In this document: positions 48,706-60,470 of the stretch, piece after piece
How the letters are laid out: each line of letters starts with the position of its first letter
How positions within the stretch are numbered: position 1 is the stretch's first letter
The notes under the pieces: generated by a model
Databases searched by the model: none
What the model saw: only the letters and a program-made list of their open reading frames with translations
What the model was told of the DNA's origin: nothing
Made by a program: the position numbers and the translations under genes
Source: Podospora bellae-mahoneyi
Taxonomy: Eukaryota; Ascomycota; Sordariomycetes; Sordariales; Podosporaceae
Direction of reading: 5' to 3'
Assembly: GCF_035222275.1 (NCBI RefSeq)
Contig: NC_085883.1
Span: forward strand, 3,831,078 to 3,895,077
DNA: 64,000 nucleotides

Positions 48706-51700
48706 CGGTAACCGCACGCTACTACCTTTATCCACTTACACGTGACCCACTTTATTCTTTTACGGGGTATCCTTCCCTAAAAAAACTTAGTAATAAACTT
48801 TAATATTATAATATTTTATATTATACATAACTATTATATTACGATTAATACTATATTAAAATAAAACCTTTTATTTATATCTCCCACTTTTAAATTCTTA
48901 TTTATAGGAAATGTAAGGTGGCTATTCTTATAAATAAAATACTTACTTATCTTCGTACGTCCTATAAAGATATTATAGTTATAGATAAACCGGATATCGT
49001 ACGAGAGTATAATAATTTACTAACGGTCTTTCGAAAATAATAAAACTTAATAAACCTTACACTTCCTCCTATAGTAATTAACTTAATTTTAAAACTAAGG
49101 AAGCCTTCTTTTAATAAATTAAAGTACGATACTTATACTTATATCGTACGGATTAAGAGGGCGATACAGGAGTATTACTGTACGAGGTACGATTAAGTTA
49201 ACCCTAATATAAAAGGAAGAAATATTAAGGTAGTTTAATAATATTAAGGATTTTAAAAAACTAAAATATATTATTAATATTTTTTTAAAAGCCGGTTAAT
49301 TACCGGATACTTTAAAGTATAATTAACGGAACTAATAGTCGGAAGTCCCGACCTCGTATAATAAACCTAAAAACGAAAAGAATAGTTTATAAAATCTTAT
49401 CGTACGATTAACTTAATTCTTTAATAAATATTAATAACTATTATAGTAAGTAAAAAACGATTAATTTTAAATTTTTAATTAATTAGGATAGGTTAAGTAT
49501 ATTACCTTAGGTTTTTAAACCGGTAAGCCTTATACTTTATAATCTTTTAATTCCTAAACGAAGGATAGTTAAATAATAAAGATTTAATTATATTTACGGT
49601 CCTTTAAAAAATTTAAGAGAGGATTAATTAAGTAACTACCGATATAATAGTAAGGTTGTTATCCGATAAAGTCGGTTACTTAGTTTTATTCGAGGTTAAT
49701 AAAAAGATAATTAATTAAAAACCTAATAAGTTTTTTAATAATAATAATTTAGTCCCTCGTATAATATAAAAATACTTTTTTATTTAAAAAAGGATTTTTA
49801 AATATATTTATTATATATAGAGTTAGGATTAATAGGATCGGTTACTATACGAATTAAACGTTAATTAAACTAAAGGTTTAAAGATTATTATATAAATAGT
49901 ATAAAAGTTTTATTACAATAGCGATAAGGCTAAACGAGAGTTACTAAATTAGGTACTTATTAATTTCTTTATTAGACTTTTAGATTATTTTTTTTTACGG
50001 TTATCGTACGAAAGTACCCTCCTTTTTACCCTAGTTACTATAGCCCTAAAGAATAATAAAAAGTAATATACCTTATCCGATTTTATATAATTCCTATTTA
50101 CTATCGTTACCCTCGGTAAAGCCTTTATCGTACGATATTTACTTTATAAGTTTTTTTAGTTAAAAAAGTAAATAAAAAGCCTAATCTCTTTAATATCGTT
50201 TACTTTAAAGTCTCGAGGTTTATAATTAAGGTTTATTAAAGTAATTACTTTATATTAATAAACTAGGTTTTAAAGGCTCGTGCGTATAGTATAATTATTA
50301 ATAGCTTTACGGTATCCGAAAGTAGGTTTACGTTTAACGGTATTACTATTATATACTAAAATATTTTTACTATTATTAACGCCTTAGCCGAAATAATATA
50401 TATTTTAATTAATAAAATTAATCGTATAGTTTAGGACCTTAACTTTTTTATTAATATCGGACGTTTCTTTTCCGAAAATTTTTTAAAATAATTTAAAGGA
50501 TAATATAAGTTAAAATAAAATTAGATATTCCTTTCTTTCTAATTTTAATAATATATATTTCCGGCGGCTTTAGAATTAGATTGTATAACGTATTATTAAA
50601 AATCCTTCCTTTATTTAACTTTAATTAAAAGAAAAGGGCGACGGTTATATTTATTATATAACCGAGGCCTAATTATATTTAGACCGGGTAAATAAACTCC
50701 GATCCTTTCTTTTTATTATTATTTATTTATTATTAAGGTTATTACTTTATATAATAAAGCTTTTATATATAAAGTTTTAAAATATACCGGTTAAAGGGCT
50801 TAAAAATATATTTATTTAATACGGTATAGTTATAATTATATTATAGTATTATAAAAGGTTAAATTATATTAAATAGTTAAAGGTTATTTACCGTTATTTC
50901 CTAAGGGAATTAAGTATAAGCGTCGTACGATACTTTTAATTTATTTACTTTTTTTACTTTAATTTATAATACTAGTTTAATAAAGTTTTTATCCTTACTT
51001 TATTTTTCTAAAATATAAAATTCGTATAGCCGTTTAAAGATATTAAGTCTAGGGGTACCGGCCTAACTATATTTTTTAATAACCTAAGAAACTAATAGTT
51101 GTCCGATCAAGTTAGCCGGGCCCTTTTATTATATATAGAGCGCTATTTCGGGTCTAAAATTAATATTCGGCTTTAATATTATATTACTATAAGTATTACC
51201 CGTTAATTTCTTACTTATTTTATTTTAAAAAGTTTATTAGAAAATAAAATAGTATTATCGTTTAATAATTATAACGCGTTTAATTTTAATTACGATAAGG
51301 ATAACGAAAATAAAGGTTTTAATCCTATAATTGCGGCTTAAACCGGTTACTCGGAAAAGATTATTGGGATAGTATATATTAAATATATTAATTAAGGAAA
51401 GTTAGGATATACCGTATAATAATAGTAGTTTATAAAGCTTAATTAGTTATAATATTAACTATTTACCTTTAGCTCGGACGATACTTTAACGCTTTAGTAA
51501 ATTAAAACTAACCTCTTTTAGAACTAGCGTTATACTATACGATAGGAATAACTCCGGTATTTAATTAGCCTTAATATTAAGGGCCGTTTCCGTTAAATAT
51601 TTAATAATTTTAATATTAATTTTAAAAATAATTAGCGTAAAGTATTAACTTTTATTATATAAAGGTTTAGTTTAATTTTTTATATTACTAGGATAGGGAG

Positions 51701-52437
51701 TAAAAAAAATATTATTTTTTTATTTCCGGCCTATTATATAAAGGATAGGGTTACTATTATTATTTTTCTTTTTATAGTATTATAAAAGAATATAGTTCGG
51801 CGTTATAAAAAATTAAAAATTAATTATATAATTTAAAGTTTTAAAGAAGTTTCGGTTAATTAAATTATTTTTATAACGTTAAAAGCTTTTTATATTTAAA
51901 CGTTTAAAACCTTTGTTAATAAATTTAATATATAATAATAGCTTAACCGGATTATTTTTAATAAATATTATACTATTTTAAATTTATTATACGAATTTCG
52001 ATTACTTTTCCGGTAAATCGGTTAATATATAGTTTTAATCGAGACGTAATTAGTTTTTTTAATAATTACTTTTTTACTTCGGGACTTATTAAGGTTTTAT
52101 AAAAGTTTATATTTTAATTTATAAAAAGTAACGATCGTACGGTTTATTATATCCTAATCGAATATTAAGTACTTTATAGTTAAATATAAAGATTAAAAGG
52201 CCGTCCTTTAAGCCTTTAATTAATAAATTAAGTTTATCGGTAACCGTAATCCTTATATAAAAATTATTATTTATTTTCCTTTAATTAATTTTTCTAAAGC
52301 TATTTTATATTTATTTAAGTATCCGGTATACTATAGTAATATAAAAAATAGTATTTAAAAGAGTAAGATCGTATAAAGGTAAATAAAAAGCGGTAGTACT
52401 ATTATAGTAACGTTTGCCTTATTAGTAATTCTCCGAT

Positions 52438-52454
52438 GGATTGTAGTATAATCC
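52438..52454. repeat. Unit-boundary palindrome, copy 4
   Basis: GGATTGTAGTATAATCC: one C-to-T change from the perfect palindrome. It lies just at the edge between RIPped copy 3 and spared copy 4. Confidence 0.8.
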
Positions 52455-52522
52455 GTTGAAAAGCGCACCAAAAAAAACGCCCCACTTTAGAAACAGGGGG
52501 GTAGGATCCGTTGAGGAATCAG

Positions 52523-54180
52523 TTGTACGATCCGATGGGATTTCTTTTACCAAAATGAAAACGAAAAGCATCATTAGAATCGCCATGACGAGCTGCACAG
52601 AATGGTATCAAGTGCATCATCGTACGAGCGGTGTGGAAATGGAAGTAAAAGAGGTGAAGTTGGGTGTAAGTGTGCTGGTGATGCACGTGCATGGCAGTAT
52701 GAGGTTGTGTAAGGGAATGGTTTTTTGTACGATCCGATGAGATTTTTCCCATCAAATCAAAAGAGAAAAGCATCATTGGAATTGCCATCACGAGCTGCAT
52801 AGAATAGTATCAAGTGCATCATCGTACGAGCGGTGTGGAAATGGAAGTAAAAGAGGTGAAGTTGGGTGTAAGTGTGCTGGTGATGCACGTGCATGGCAGT
52901 ATGAGGTTGGTAAGGGAATGGTTTTTGTACGATCCGATGAGATTTTTCCCATTAAATTAAAAGAGAAAGGCATCATTGGAATTGCCATAGGGAGCTGCAT
53001 AGAATGGTATCAAGTGCATCGTCGTACGAGCTGTGTGGAAATGGAAGTAAAAGATATAAAGTTTTGGTGATGCACGTGCATGGCAGTATGAGGTTGTGTA
53101 AGGGAATAGTTTTTGTACGATCCGATGAGATTTTTCCCATCAAATTAAAAATCAAAGATATCATTAGAATACCATAGGGAGCTGCATGAATGCATTGAAT
53201 GAGCTGTGTGGAAATGGAAGTAAAAAGAGGTGAAGTTGGGTGTAAGTGTGCAAGGCATGTGCATGGCAGTATAAGGTTGTGCAATCAAATGGTTTGTTGT
53301 ACGATCCGATGGGATTTTTCCCATCAAATTGTGAGAAAAAATTGGAACTGGCATAACGAGCTGCATGGAATGATATCAAGTGCATCATTACGAGGGTGGG
53401 GAATTAGAAGTAAAAGATATGAAGTTGGGTGTAAATGCTGGTGATGCACGTGCATAGCAGTGTGAGGTTATGTAAGGGAATAGTTTTTGTACGATCCGAT
53501 GAGATTTCTTCCATTAAAATAAAAAGTAAGGATATCATTGAATTGCCATAACGAGCTACACAGAATAGTATTAAGTATATCATCGTACCAGGTGTGTGGA
53601 AATGGAAGTAAAAGATGTAAAGTTGGGTGCTGGTGATGCACGTGCATGGCAGTGTAAGGTTATACAATCAAATGGTTTGTTGTACGATCCGATGGGATTT
53701 TTCCCATCAAATTAAAAAGAAAAGCATCATTGGAACTGGCATAACGAGCTGCACAGAATGGTATTAAGTGTATTATCGTACGAGGTGTGTGGAAATGGAA
53801 GTAAAAGATGTAAAGTTGGGTGCTGGTGATGCACGTGCATGGCAGTATAAGGTTGTGTAAGGGAATAGTTTTTTGTACGATCCGATGAGATTTTTCCCAT
53901 CAACTTAAAAAGCAAAGATATCATTAGAATCACCTACACGAGCCGCATGAATGGCATTAAGTGCATTGTCGTACGAGCTGTGTGGAAATGGAAGTAAAAG
54001 AGGTGAAGTTGGGTGTAAGTGTGCTGGTGATGCACGTGCATAGCAGTGTGAGGTTATGTAAGGGAATAGTTTTTTGTACGATCCGATGAGATTTCTTCTA
54101 TTAAAATAAAAGAGAAAAGCATTATTGGAATTGCTATAGCGAGCTGCATAGAATGGTATCAAGTGCATCGTCGTACGAGT
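52523..54180. repeat. ~200-bp tandem repeat upstream of the helicase, copy 4
   Basis: Nine occurrences of TGTACGATCCGATG(A/G)GAT, 184-204 bp apart. Each unit has a second GTACGAGC site about 97 bp later and an ATGCACGTGCAT palindrome in most units. Text between includes AAGCATCATTGGAATTGCCA and GTGTGGAAATGGAAGTAAAA. Some units carry RIP-type changes (for example 53562-53582). The short open frames here follow the repeat and are not convincing genes. Confidence 0.88.
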
Positions 54181-54794
54181 ATTACAGAAATCCAAATAAT
54201 AAATAAAAATCATAAATTCGATTTTCATTACCGTACGACTTATTCAGTTGTCGGAATCACTAATAACTATGAGCTCCTGGCTTCCTTCCACAGCTTGCTC
54301 ATTTCCCTCGTCCTCCCCTTCGGCTGTAATACCCCTTTGAGTAGCGGTAAAGAAGCTACATCTACTGCCATGATCCCTCCACTTGCAGTTACCACAAGCA
54401 CCACCCCAGTACCCATCCGTCGTAGGCAGTACAAGGAGAAGCAGCCACTGAACCACGGCTTTGGATCAAGACTGCATTGAGGTAGCTCGGACGAGCTAGT
54501 ACCTTAGCCCCCTTCACTTTGCCGGGGACGCATTCGATGTCGGCCGATGGTAGGGCCGAAATTGCTTGCTGTGTTGCCTATATGTTCATTAGTTCAAGCA
54601 TCATCGTACGGGAAAGACATATACTTACATTAACACAGAAGCTGTTCATCAGCCTCCTGATATAAGGCTGGCCAGTGTCGATGACTTCGTACGAGCCACG
54701 GGTGCTAAGGACCAGAGCCATCTTGTGTGTTAGTTGAAAGTCGATTGTTTTGTACGATGGAAAAGTTTGCTAGAAAAGGATTTCAATGAGAATT
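54181..54794. other. Unique segment between the two repeat blocks of copy 4
   Basis: About 600 bp present in all three long copies (RIPped at 23311-23974 and 47736-48394). It has GTACG sites at 54233, 54606, 54689 and 54752. A 105-codon frame ending at 54480 shows no family and I do not call it a gene. Confidence 0.5.
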
Positions 54795-55615
54795 AAAGTC
54801 GCTGTTGCACAGCTGGCCTCTCGAGAGATTTGGAAGAAAAGGTGTGCACCCGGCAGCCACACGTCACTGCCTTCGTGCCCACGTAACTGCCTTCGTGCTA
54901 GGCGTGCCCACGCAACTGCCTTCTTGCCAGGCGTGCCTTGACCATCGTACGGGACCGACGCCTTGATCGGAATAACACGGCTCTGTTGCACAGCTGGCCT
55001 GTCGAGGGATTTGGAAGAAAAGGTCTGCACCCGGCAGCTACACGCCACTGCCTTCGTGTCCTGGCGTGCCTTGACTATCGTACGGGACAGACGCCCTGAT
55101 CGGAATAACACGGCTCTGTTGCATAGCTGGCCTGTCGAGGGATTTGGAAGAAAAGGTCTGCACCCGGCAGCCACACGCTACTGCCTTCGTGCCCACGTAA
55201 CTGCCTTCGTGCTAGGCGTGCCCACGCAACTGCCTTCTTGCCAGGCGTGCCTTGACCATCGTACGGGACCGACGCCTTGATCGGAATAACACGGCTCTGT
55301 TGCACAGCTGGCCTGTCGAGGGATTTGGAAGAAAAGGTCTGCACCCGGCAGCCACACGCTACTGCCTTCGTGCCCACGCAACTGCCTTCGTGCTAGGCGT
55401 GCCCACGCAACTGCCTTCTTGCCAGGCGTGCTCTGACCATCGTATGTGACCAGACGCCCTGATCAGAATAACACGGCTCTATTGCATAGCTGCCTGTCAA
55501 GGGATTTGGAAGAAAAGGTCTGCACCCGGCAGCCACACGCCACTGCCTTCGTGCCCACGCAACTGCCTTTGTGCCAGGCGTGCCCTAACCATCGTACGGG
55601 ACCCAGACCCCGGTA
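54795..55615. repeat. Second minisatellite, copy 4 (about 5 units)
   Basis: Units start GTTGCACAGCTGGCCTGTCG and contain GAGGGATTTGGAAGAAAAGG, CACCCGGCAGCCACACG, one to three CTGCCTTCGTGCCCACG blocks, and CATCGTACGGGACCGACGCC. Unit length is about 130-185 bp depending on how many inner blocks are present. It ends 150 bp before the helicase start. Confidence 0.88.
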
Positions 55616-55765
55616 ACCGCACGCTACTGCCCTTATCCACTTACACGTGACCCACTCCACTCTTTAACGGGGTATCCTTCCCCAAAAAAACTTAGCAATA
55701 AACTTTAATATCACAACATCTTGCATCGTACACAACTATCACATCACGATCAATACCATGCTAGA

Positions 55766-58700
55766 ATGGAACCTTTTATTTATATCTCCCACTTTCAAAT
55801 TCTTGTTTGTAGGAAATGTAAGGTGGCTGTTCTTGTGGATGAGGTGCTTACCCATCTTCGTACGTCCCATAAAGACATTGCAGCTGTGGACAGACCGGAT
55901 ATCGTACGAGAGTGCAACAATTCACTGGCGGTCTTTCGAAAACAACAAGACCTAATAAACCTCACACTTCCTCCCACGGCAATTGACCCAATTCCAGAAC
56001 TAGGGAAGCCTTCTTCTGATGGATTAAAGTGCGATGCCTGCGCCTATATCGTACGGACCAAGAGGGCGATGCAGGAGCACTGCCGTACGAGGCACGACTG
56101 GGTTAACCCCAACACAAAAGGAGGAAATATTAAGGTAGCCCAACAACACCAGGGACCTTGGAAAACTGGGATATATTGCCAGCGTTTTTTTAAAAGCCGG
56201 TTAGCTGCCGGATACTTTGAGGTACGATCAACGGAGCCGGCAGCCGGAAGTCCCGACCTCGTACAACAAACCCAAAGACGAAAAGAGCAGTTTATGGAAT
56301 CCTATCGTACGATTAGCTCGACTCTCCAACAAACATCAACAACCATCACAGCAAGTGAGGGACGATTAGCTCAAATCCCTGGCTAACTAGGATGGGTTGG
56401 ACACACCACCTTGGGTCTTTAGACCGGCAGGCCTTACATCGTGCGACCTCTCTCAACCCAAACGAGGGATGGTTAGACGGTGAGGATCCAGTTACGTTTA
56501 CGGTCCTCCAAAAAATCTGGGAGAGGATTGACCAGGTTACTGCCGATGCAATGGTAAGGTCGTCGTCCGATGAAGTCGGTTACCCCGTTCTATTCGAGGT
56601 TAATAAAAAGACGATCGACCAAAAGCCCAACAAGCCTTTTAATGGTAGTAGCCTGGTCCCTCGTACGATACAGAAGTACTCTCTTGTTTGGAAAAGGATT
56701 TTTTGGGTACATTTGCCGCACACAGAGCTGGGATCAACAGGATCGGCCACCGTACGAATTAAACGCCAGCCAGACCAGAAGTCTGGAGACTGTTATACAA
56801 GTGGCATGGGAGTTTCACCACGGTAGCGATGAGGCCGGACGAGAGTTGCTGGATCAGGTACTTGTTGATTTCTTCATTGGACTTTTGGATCATCCTCTCC
56901 CACGGTCGTCGTACGAAAGCGCCCTCCTTTCTGCCCTAGCTGCTATGGCCCTAAAGGATGATGGAAGGTGGTACACCCCGTCCGATTTTACACCACTCCT
57001 GTCTGCCATCGTCACCCTCGGTAAAGCCTTTGTCGTACGACACTCACTTTACGAGTTTGCCCAGCTGGAAGAGGCAGGCAAAAGCCTAGTCTCTTTGATA
57101 TCGTCCGCCCCAAAGTCTCGAGGTTCCTGACTAGGGTTCACCAAAGTAACTACCCTACACCGATGGACTGGGTTTTGGAGGCTCGTGCGTATGGTATGAC
57201 CATCAATAGCTCCACGGCATCCGAAGGCAGGCTTGCGCTTAACGGTACTACTATTGTATACCAGGACATCTCTACCACCATTGACGCCCTGGCCGAGATG
57301 ATGCATATTCTGGTTGATGAGATTGATCGTACGGTCCAGGACCTAACTTTCTCGTTAATATCGGACGTTCCTCTCCCGGAGATTCCTTGGGATGATTTAA
57401 AGGATGATATGAGCCAGGATAAGATTGGGTATTCCTTTCTTTCCGATCCTGGTAATATATGCTTCCGGCGGCCTTGGAATTGGATCGTACGACGCATTAC
57501 CGAAAATCCTTCCCTTACCCAACTTTGGTTGAGAGAAGAGGGCGACGGTTATGTTTATTGTACGACCGAGGCCCAGTTGTACCTGGACCGGGTAGACAAG
57601 CTCCGATCCCTCCTTTTTATCGCGATATATTTATTGTCAGGGTTGCCGCCTCGTACGACAGAGCTTTTGAGCATGAGGTTCCAGAACACACCGGTTGGAG
57701 GGCTTAGAAATATGTTTATCCAGCACGGCATGGTCGCAATCGTACTACGGTACCACAAAGGGATAAGCCACACTGGACAGCTAAAGGTTATTCACCGCTA
57801 TCTCCCAAGGGAGCTAGGTGTGAGCGTCGTACGATACCTCTGGCTTATCCACCCCTTTTGCCTCAGTTTACAACACCAGCTTGACGGAGCCTCCACCCCC
57901 ACTCCATTCTTCTGGGATACAAAATTCGTACGGCCGTTTAAGGATATCGAGTCTGGGGGTGCCGGCCCAGCTATATCCTCCAGTAACCCAGGAAACCAAT
58001 GGTCGTCCGATAAAGTCAGCCGGGCCCTCTCATCGTACACAGAGCGCCACCTCGGATCCAAAATCAGTATTCGGCCCTGGCGTCATATTGCCGTGGGTAT
58101 TGCCCGCCAATTTCTTACTCATCTTATTCCAAGGAGTTTGTTGGAAAATAAGATAGTACCGTCGTCCGATGATTACGACGCGTCTGATTTTAGCTGCGAC
58201 GAGGATAACGAAACTGAGGGCTTTAATCCTATGATTGCGGCTCAAACCGGCCACTCGGAAAGGGTTGCTGGGATGGTATACGCTAGGCATATTGACCAGG
58301 GAAGGTTGGGGCATGCCGTACGACAACAGCGGTTTATGAAGCTTAGCCAGTCATGGCACCAGCTATTTACCTTTGGCTCGGACGATACTTTAACGCTCCA
58401 GCAGACCAAAACCAACCTCTTCCAGAACCAGCGTTATACCGTACGACAGGAACGACTCCGGTACTTAGCCAGCCTTGATATTGAGGGCCGTTTCCGTCAG
58501 ATGCTTAATAACCCTGATGCTGGTTTTAAAGGCAACCAGCGCGAGGTGTTAACTTCTGTCGTACGAGGGTTTAGCCCAATCCTTTATATTGCCGGGACAG
58601 GGAGTGGAAAAAGTATTATCTTTCTACTCCCGGCCTATTGTACGAAGGATGGGGTTACTATTGTTATTTCCCCTTTGTGGCACTACAAGAGGATATGGCT

Positions 58701-60466
58701 CGGCGTTGCAAAGAACTAGGGATTGGTTGTACGATCTGGAGCTCTAAAGAGGTTTCGGTTAACCAGGTTATTCTTGTAACGCCAGAGGCCTTTCATACTC
58801 AAACGTTTAAGACCTTCGTCAATAGGCTTAACGTACGACAACAGCTTGACCGGATTATCTTTGACGAGTGCCACACTATTTTAGACTCGTCGTACGAATT
58901 TCGACCACTCCTCCGGCAAATCGGCCAACATATAGCTTTAATCGGGACACAACTAGTCTTCCTAACAGCTACCCTCCCACCTCGGGACCTACTAGGGTTT
59001 TACAAGAGTTTATATCTTGATTCGCAAAAGGTGGCTATCGTACGGTCTATTACATCCCGGTCGAATATCAAGTACTCTGTGGTTGAGTGTGGAGATCAAG
59101 AGGCCGTCCTCCGAGCCCTCAGCTGGCAAGTCAAGTCTATCGGTGACCGTGATCCTCGTACGAGGGTTATTATTTATTCCCCCTCGATCGATTTTTCTAA
59201 AGCTATCTCACACCTACTTAAGTGTCCGGTATACTATAGTAGTGTGGAAGATAGTATCCAGAAGAGTGAGATCGTACGAGGGTGGATGAAAAGCGGTGGT
59301 GCCATTGTGGCAACGTCTGCTCTAGGTGCTGGTATTGATATTCCAGACGTACGATATGTTTTCCATGCCGGGCTTCCAAGGACATTGAGGACTTTGTTCA
59401 GGAAAGCGGACGAGCCGGGAGAGACGGAGTAAAGGCCGAATCGGTGATTTTTTTTATGAAGAATCGTACGGCTGGAAGGTCAATTACCGGAGCTGTGGAT
59501 TTAGCATCACTGGAGATGGAGCATTTCGTACGAGATAGTAACCTATGTTATAGGATTGTTCTTTCCCGGGTAATGGACGGGCGGATGGATAGAGCCGGGT
59601 GTGAGGAGGGCGAGGAGTTATGTGGGTTATGTGAAGAGCGGTTTTCTGGTGTAGCTCGTACGGAGTTTTGCCGGGTAGAGGAGGAGGGCTATAGGTCGTA
59701 TCGTACGGTGACCCCGGAGGCTATGGATAAGGGGGCTTTCGACATGGCTGTCAATGAAGAAGAGCAACGGCAGGTTGTTATAAAAGAGCGGGAAAGGAGG
59801 AAGGATATTGTACGAGACATGGAGGTTATGACGAAAGCGTTTTTATGGTTACGGGTACACTGTGTGGTTTGCTTTTTGGAGTGTGCCGAGTCTGGAGAGG
59901 AATACGTACGGCACGAATTCCAGCAATCATCGGCTTGCAGATTTTACGGGGTCGTACGAAATACTCCGCAACCATCTAAACTTCCTAGTGGATTAGAAAA
60001 GCCATATATATTGGAGGGTTTACTTAAGGATGAACGGGCTTGGAAAAAAGCGTGGAGTTAGGCGATTGGCTTTTGAGGGTTAGAGGTTTAAGTTTAAGTA
60101 CCGTACGAAAGCTAAACGGGGTTTCCAGGGATGTGATGAGTGTGGGGTTCCCAAAAGTTTTGCGGGCGGTGGGAACCGTTAAGGGAAGATGAGGGTTCGT
60201 TCTATAAGTCTGGGAGAGACTGTTCGTACGGGATAAAATTAATAATGGGGTTAGTTATAGCTCAAAAAAGGGGGTTGGGTTGGTTTGAGGAGGATATTGA
60301 GGCACGTTGTTGGAAGTACGGAGTTACATTGGATAAGAAGGTGGCGGTAGTACGCCGGTTACTCGTACGGGTAAAAGTATCGGATATTGAGTGTTCTGTA
60401 ATGGCATTGGTTTGGGTTAGGGTGTGGGAGGAACTTCGTACGAGATATTCAAAGTTGATAGAGTAA
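55766..60466 (+). CDS. Telomere-linked RecQ-type helicase (TLH), copy 4, frame broken at homopolymers
   Basis: Start taken at MEPFIYISHFQILVCRKC (55766). The first ~115 residues hold two C2H2-like fingers of the fungal DUF3505 type (C15, C18, H30, H35, then CDACAYIV...HCRTRH). A 68-bp intron fits at 56355-56422. A long middle region follows (RTTELLSMR, RYHKGISHTG, IHRYLPRELG). Then come superfamily-2 motifs: GTGSGKS (58593-58613), the DECH box (58863-58874), FLTATLPP, VATSALGAGIDIPDVRYVFH and QESGRAGRDG. A C-terminal CDECGVP zinc-like region follows to the stop at 60464. Seven one-base frame breaks occur, all in homopolymers, so no single frame spans the gene. If mended the product would be about 1,540 aa. 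RecQ-type helicases unwind DNA 3'-5'; TLH genes are typical of fungal chromosome ends. No other full copy lies in this window. Confidence 0.85.
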
Positions 60467-60470
60467 TTGT

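Larger units (their letters stand above)
46135..52418 (+). pseudogene. Helicase element copy 3, RIPped, 3'-truncated
   Basis: Collinear with copy 4 from its boundary to the equivalent of about 59318, then joined directly to the copy 4 boundary. The last ~1.1 kb of helicase and the whole satellite are missing. The helicase reading region starts near 48870. It has heavy C-to-T/G-to-A decay and no retrotransposon insertion. Confidence 0.88.

Noticed and set aside
20570-52418. A centromere as explanation of the long AT-rich RIPped stretch
   Set aside because: The sequence resolves into helicase units, satellites and two retrotransposons next to a TTAGGG end; subtelomere explains it.
52456-54480. 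Several 70-107-codon frames on both strands in the 200-bp repeats
   Set aside because: They are translations of tandem repeats and differ between units; not credible genes.
54770-55450. Overlapping open frames on the minus strand with repeated CRVQTFSSKSLDRPAVQQSR-like text
   Set aside because: They follow the minisatellite unit, whose inner frame happens to be open; no start, signal or family support.
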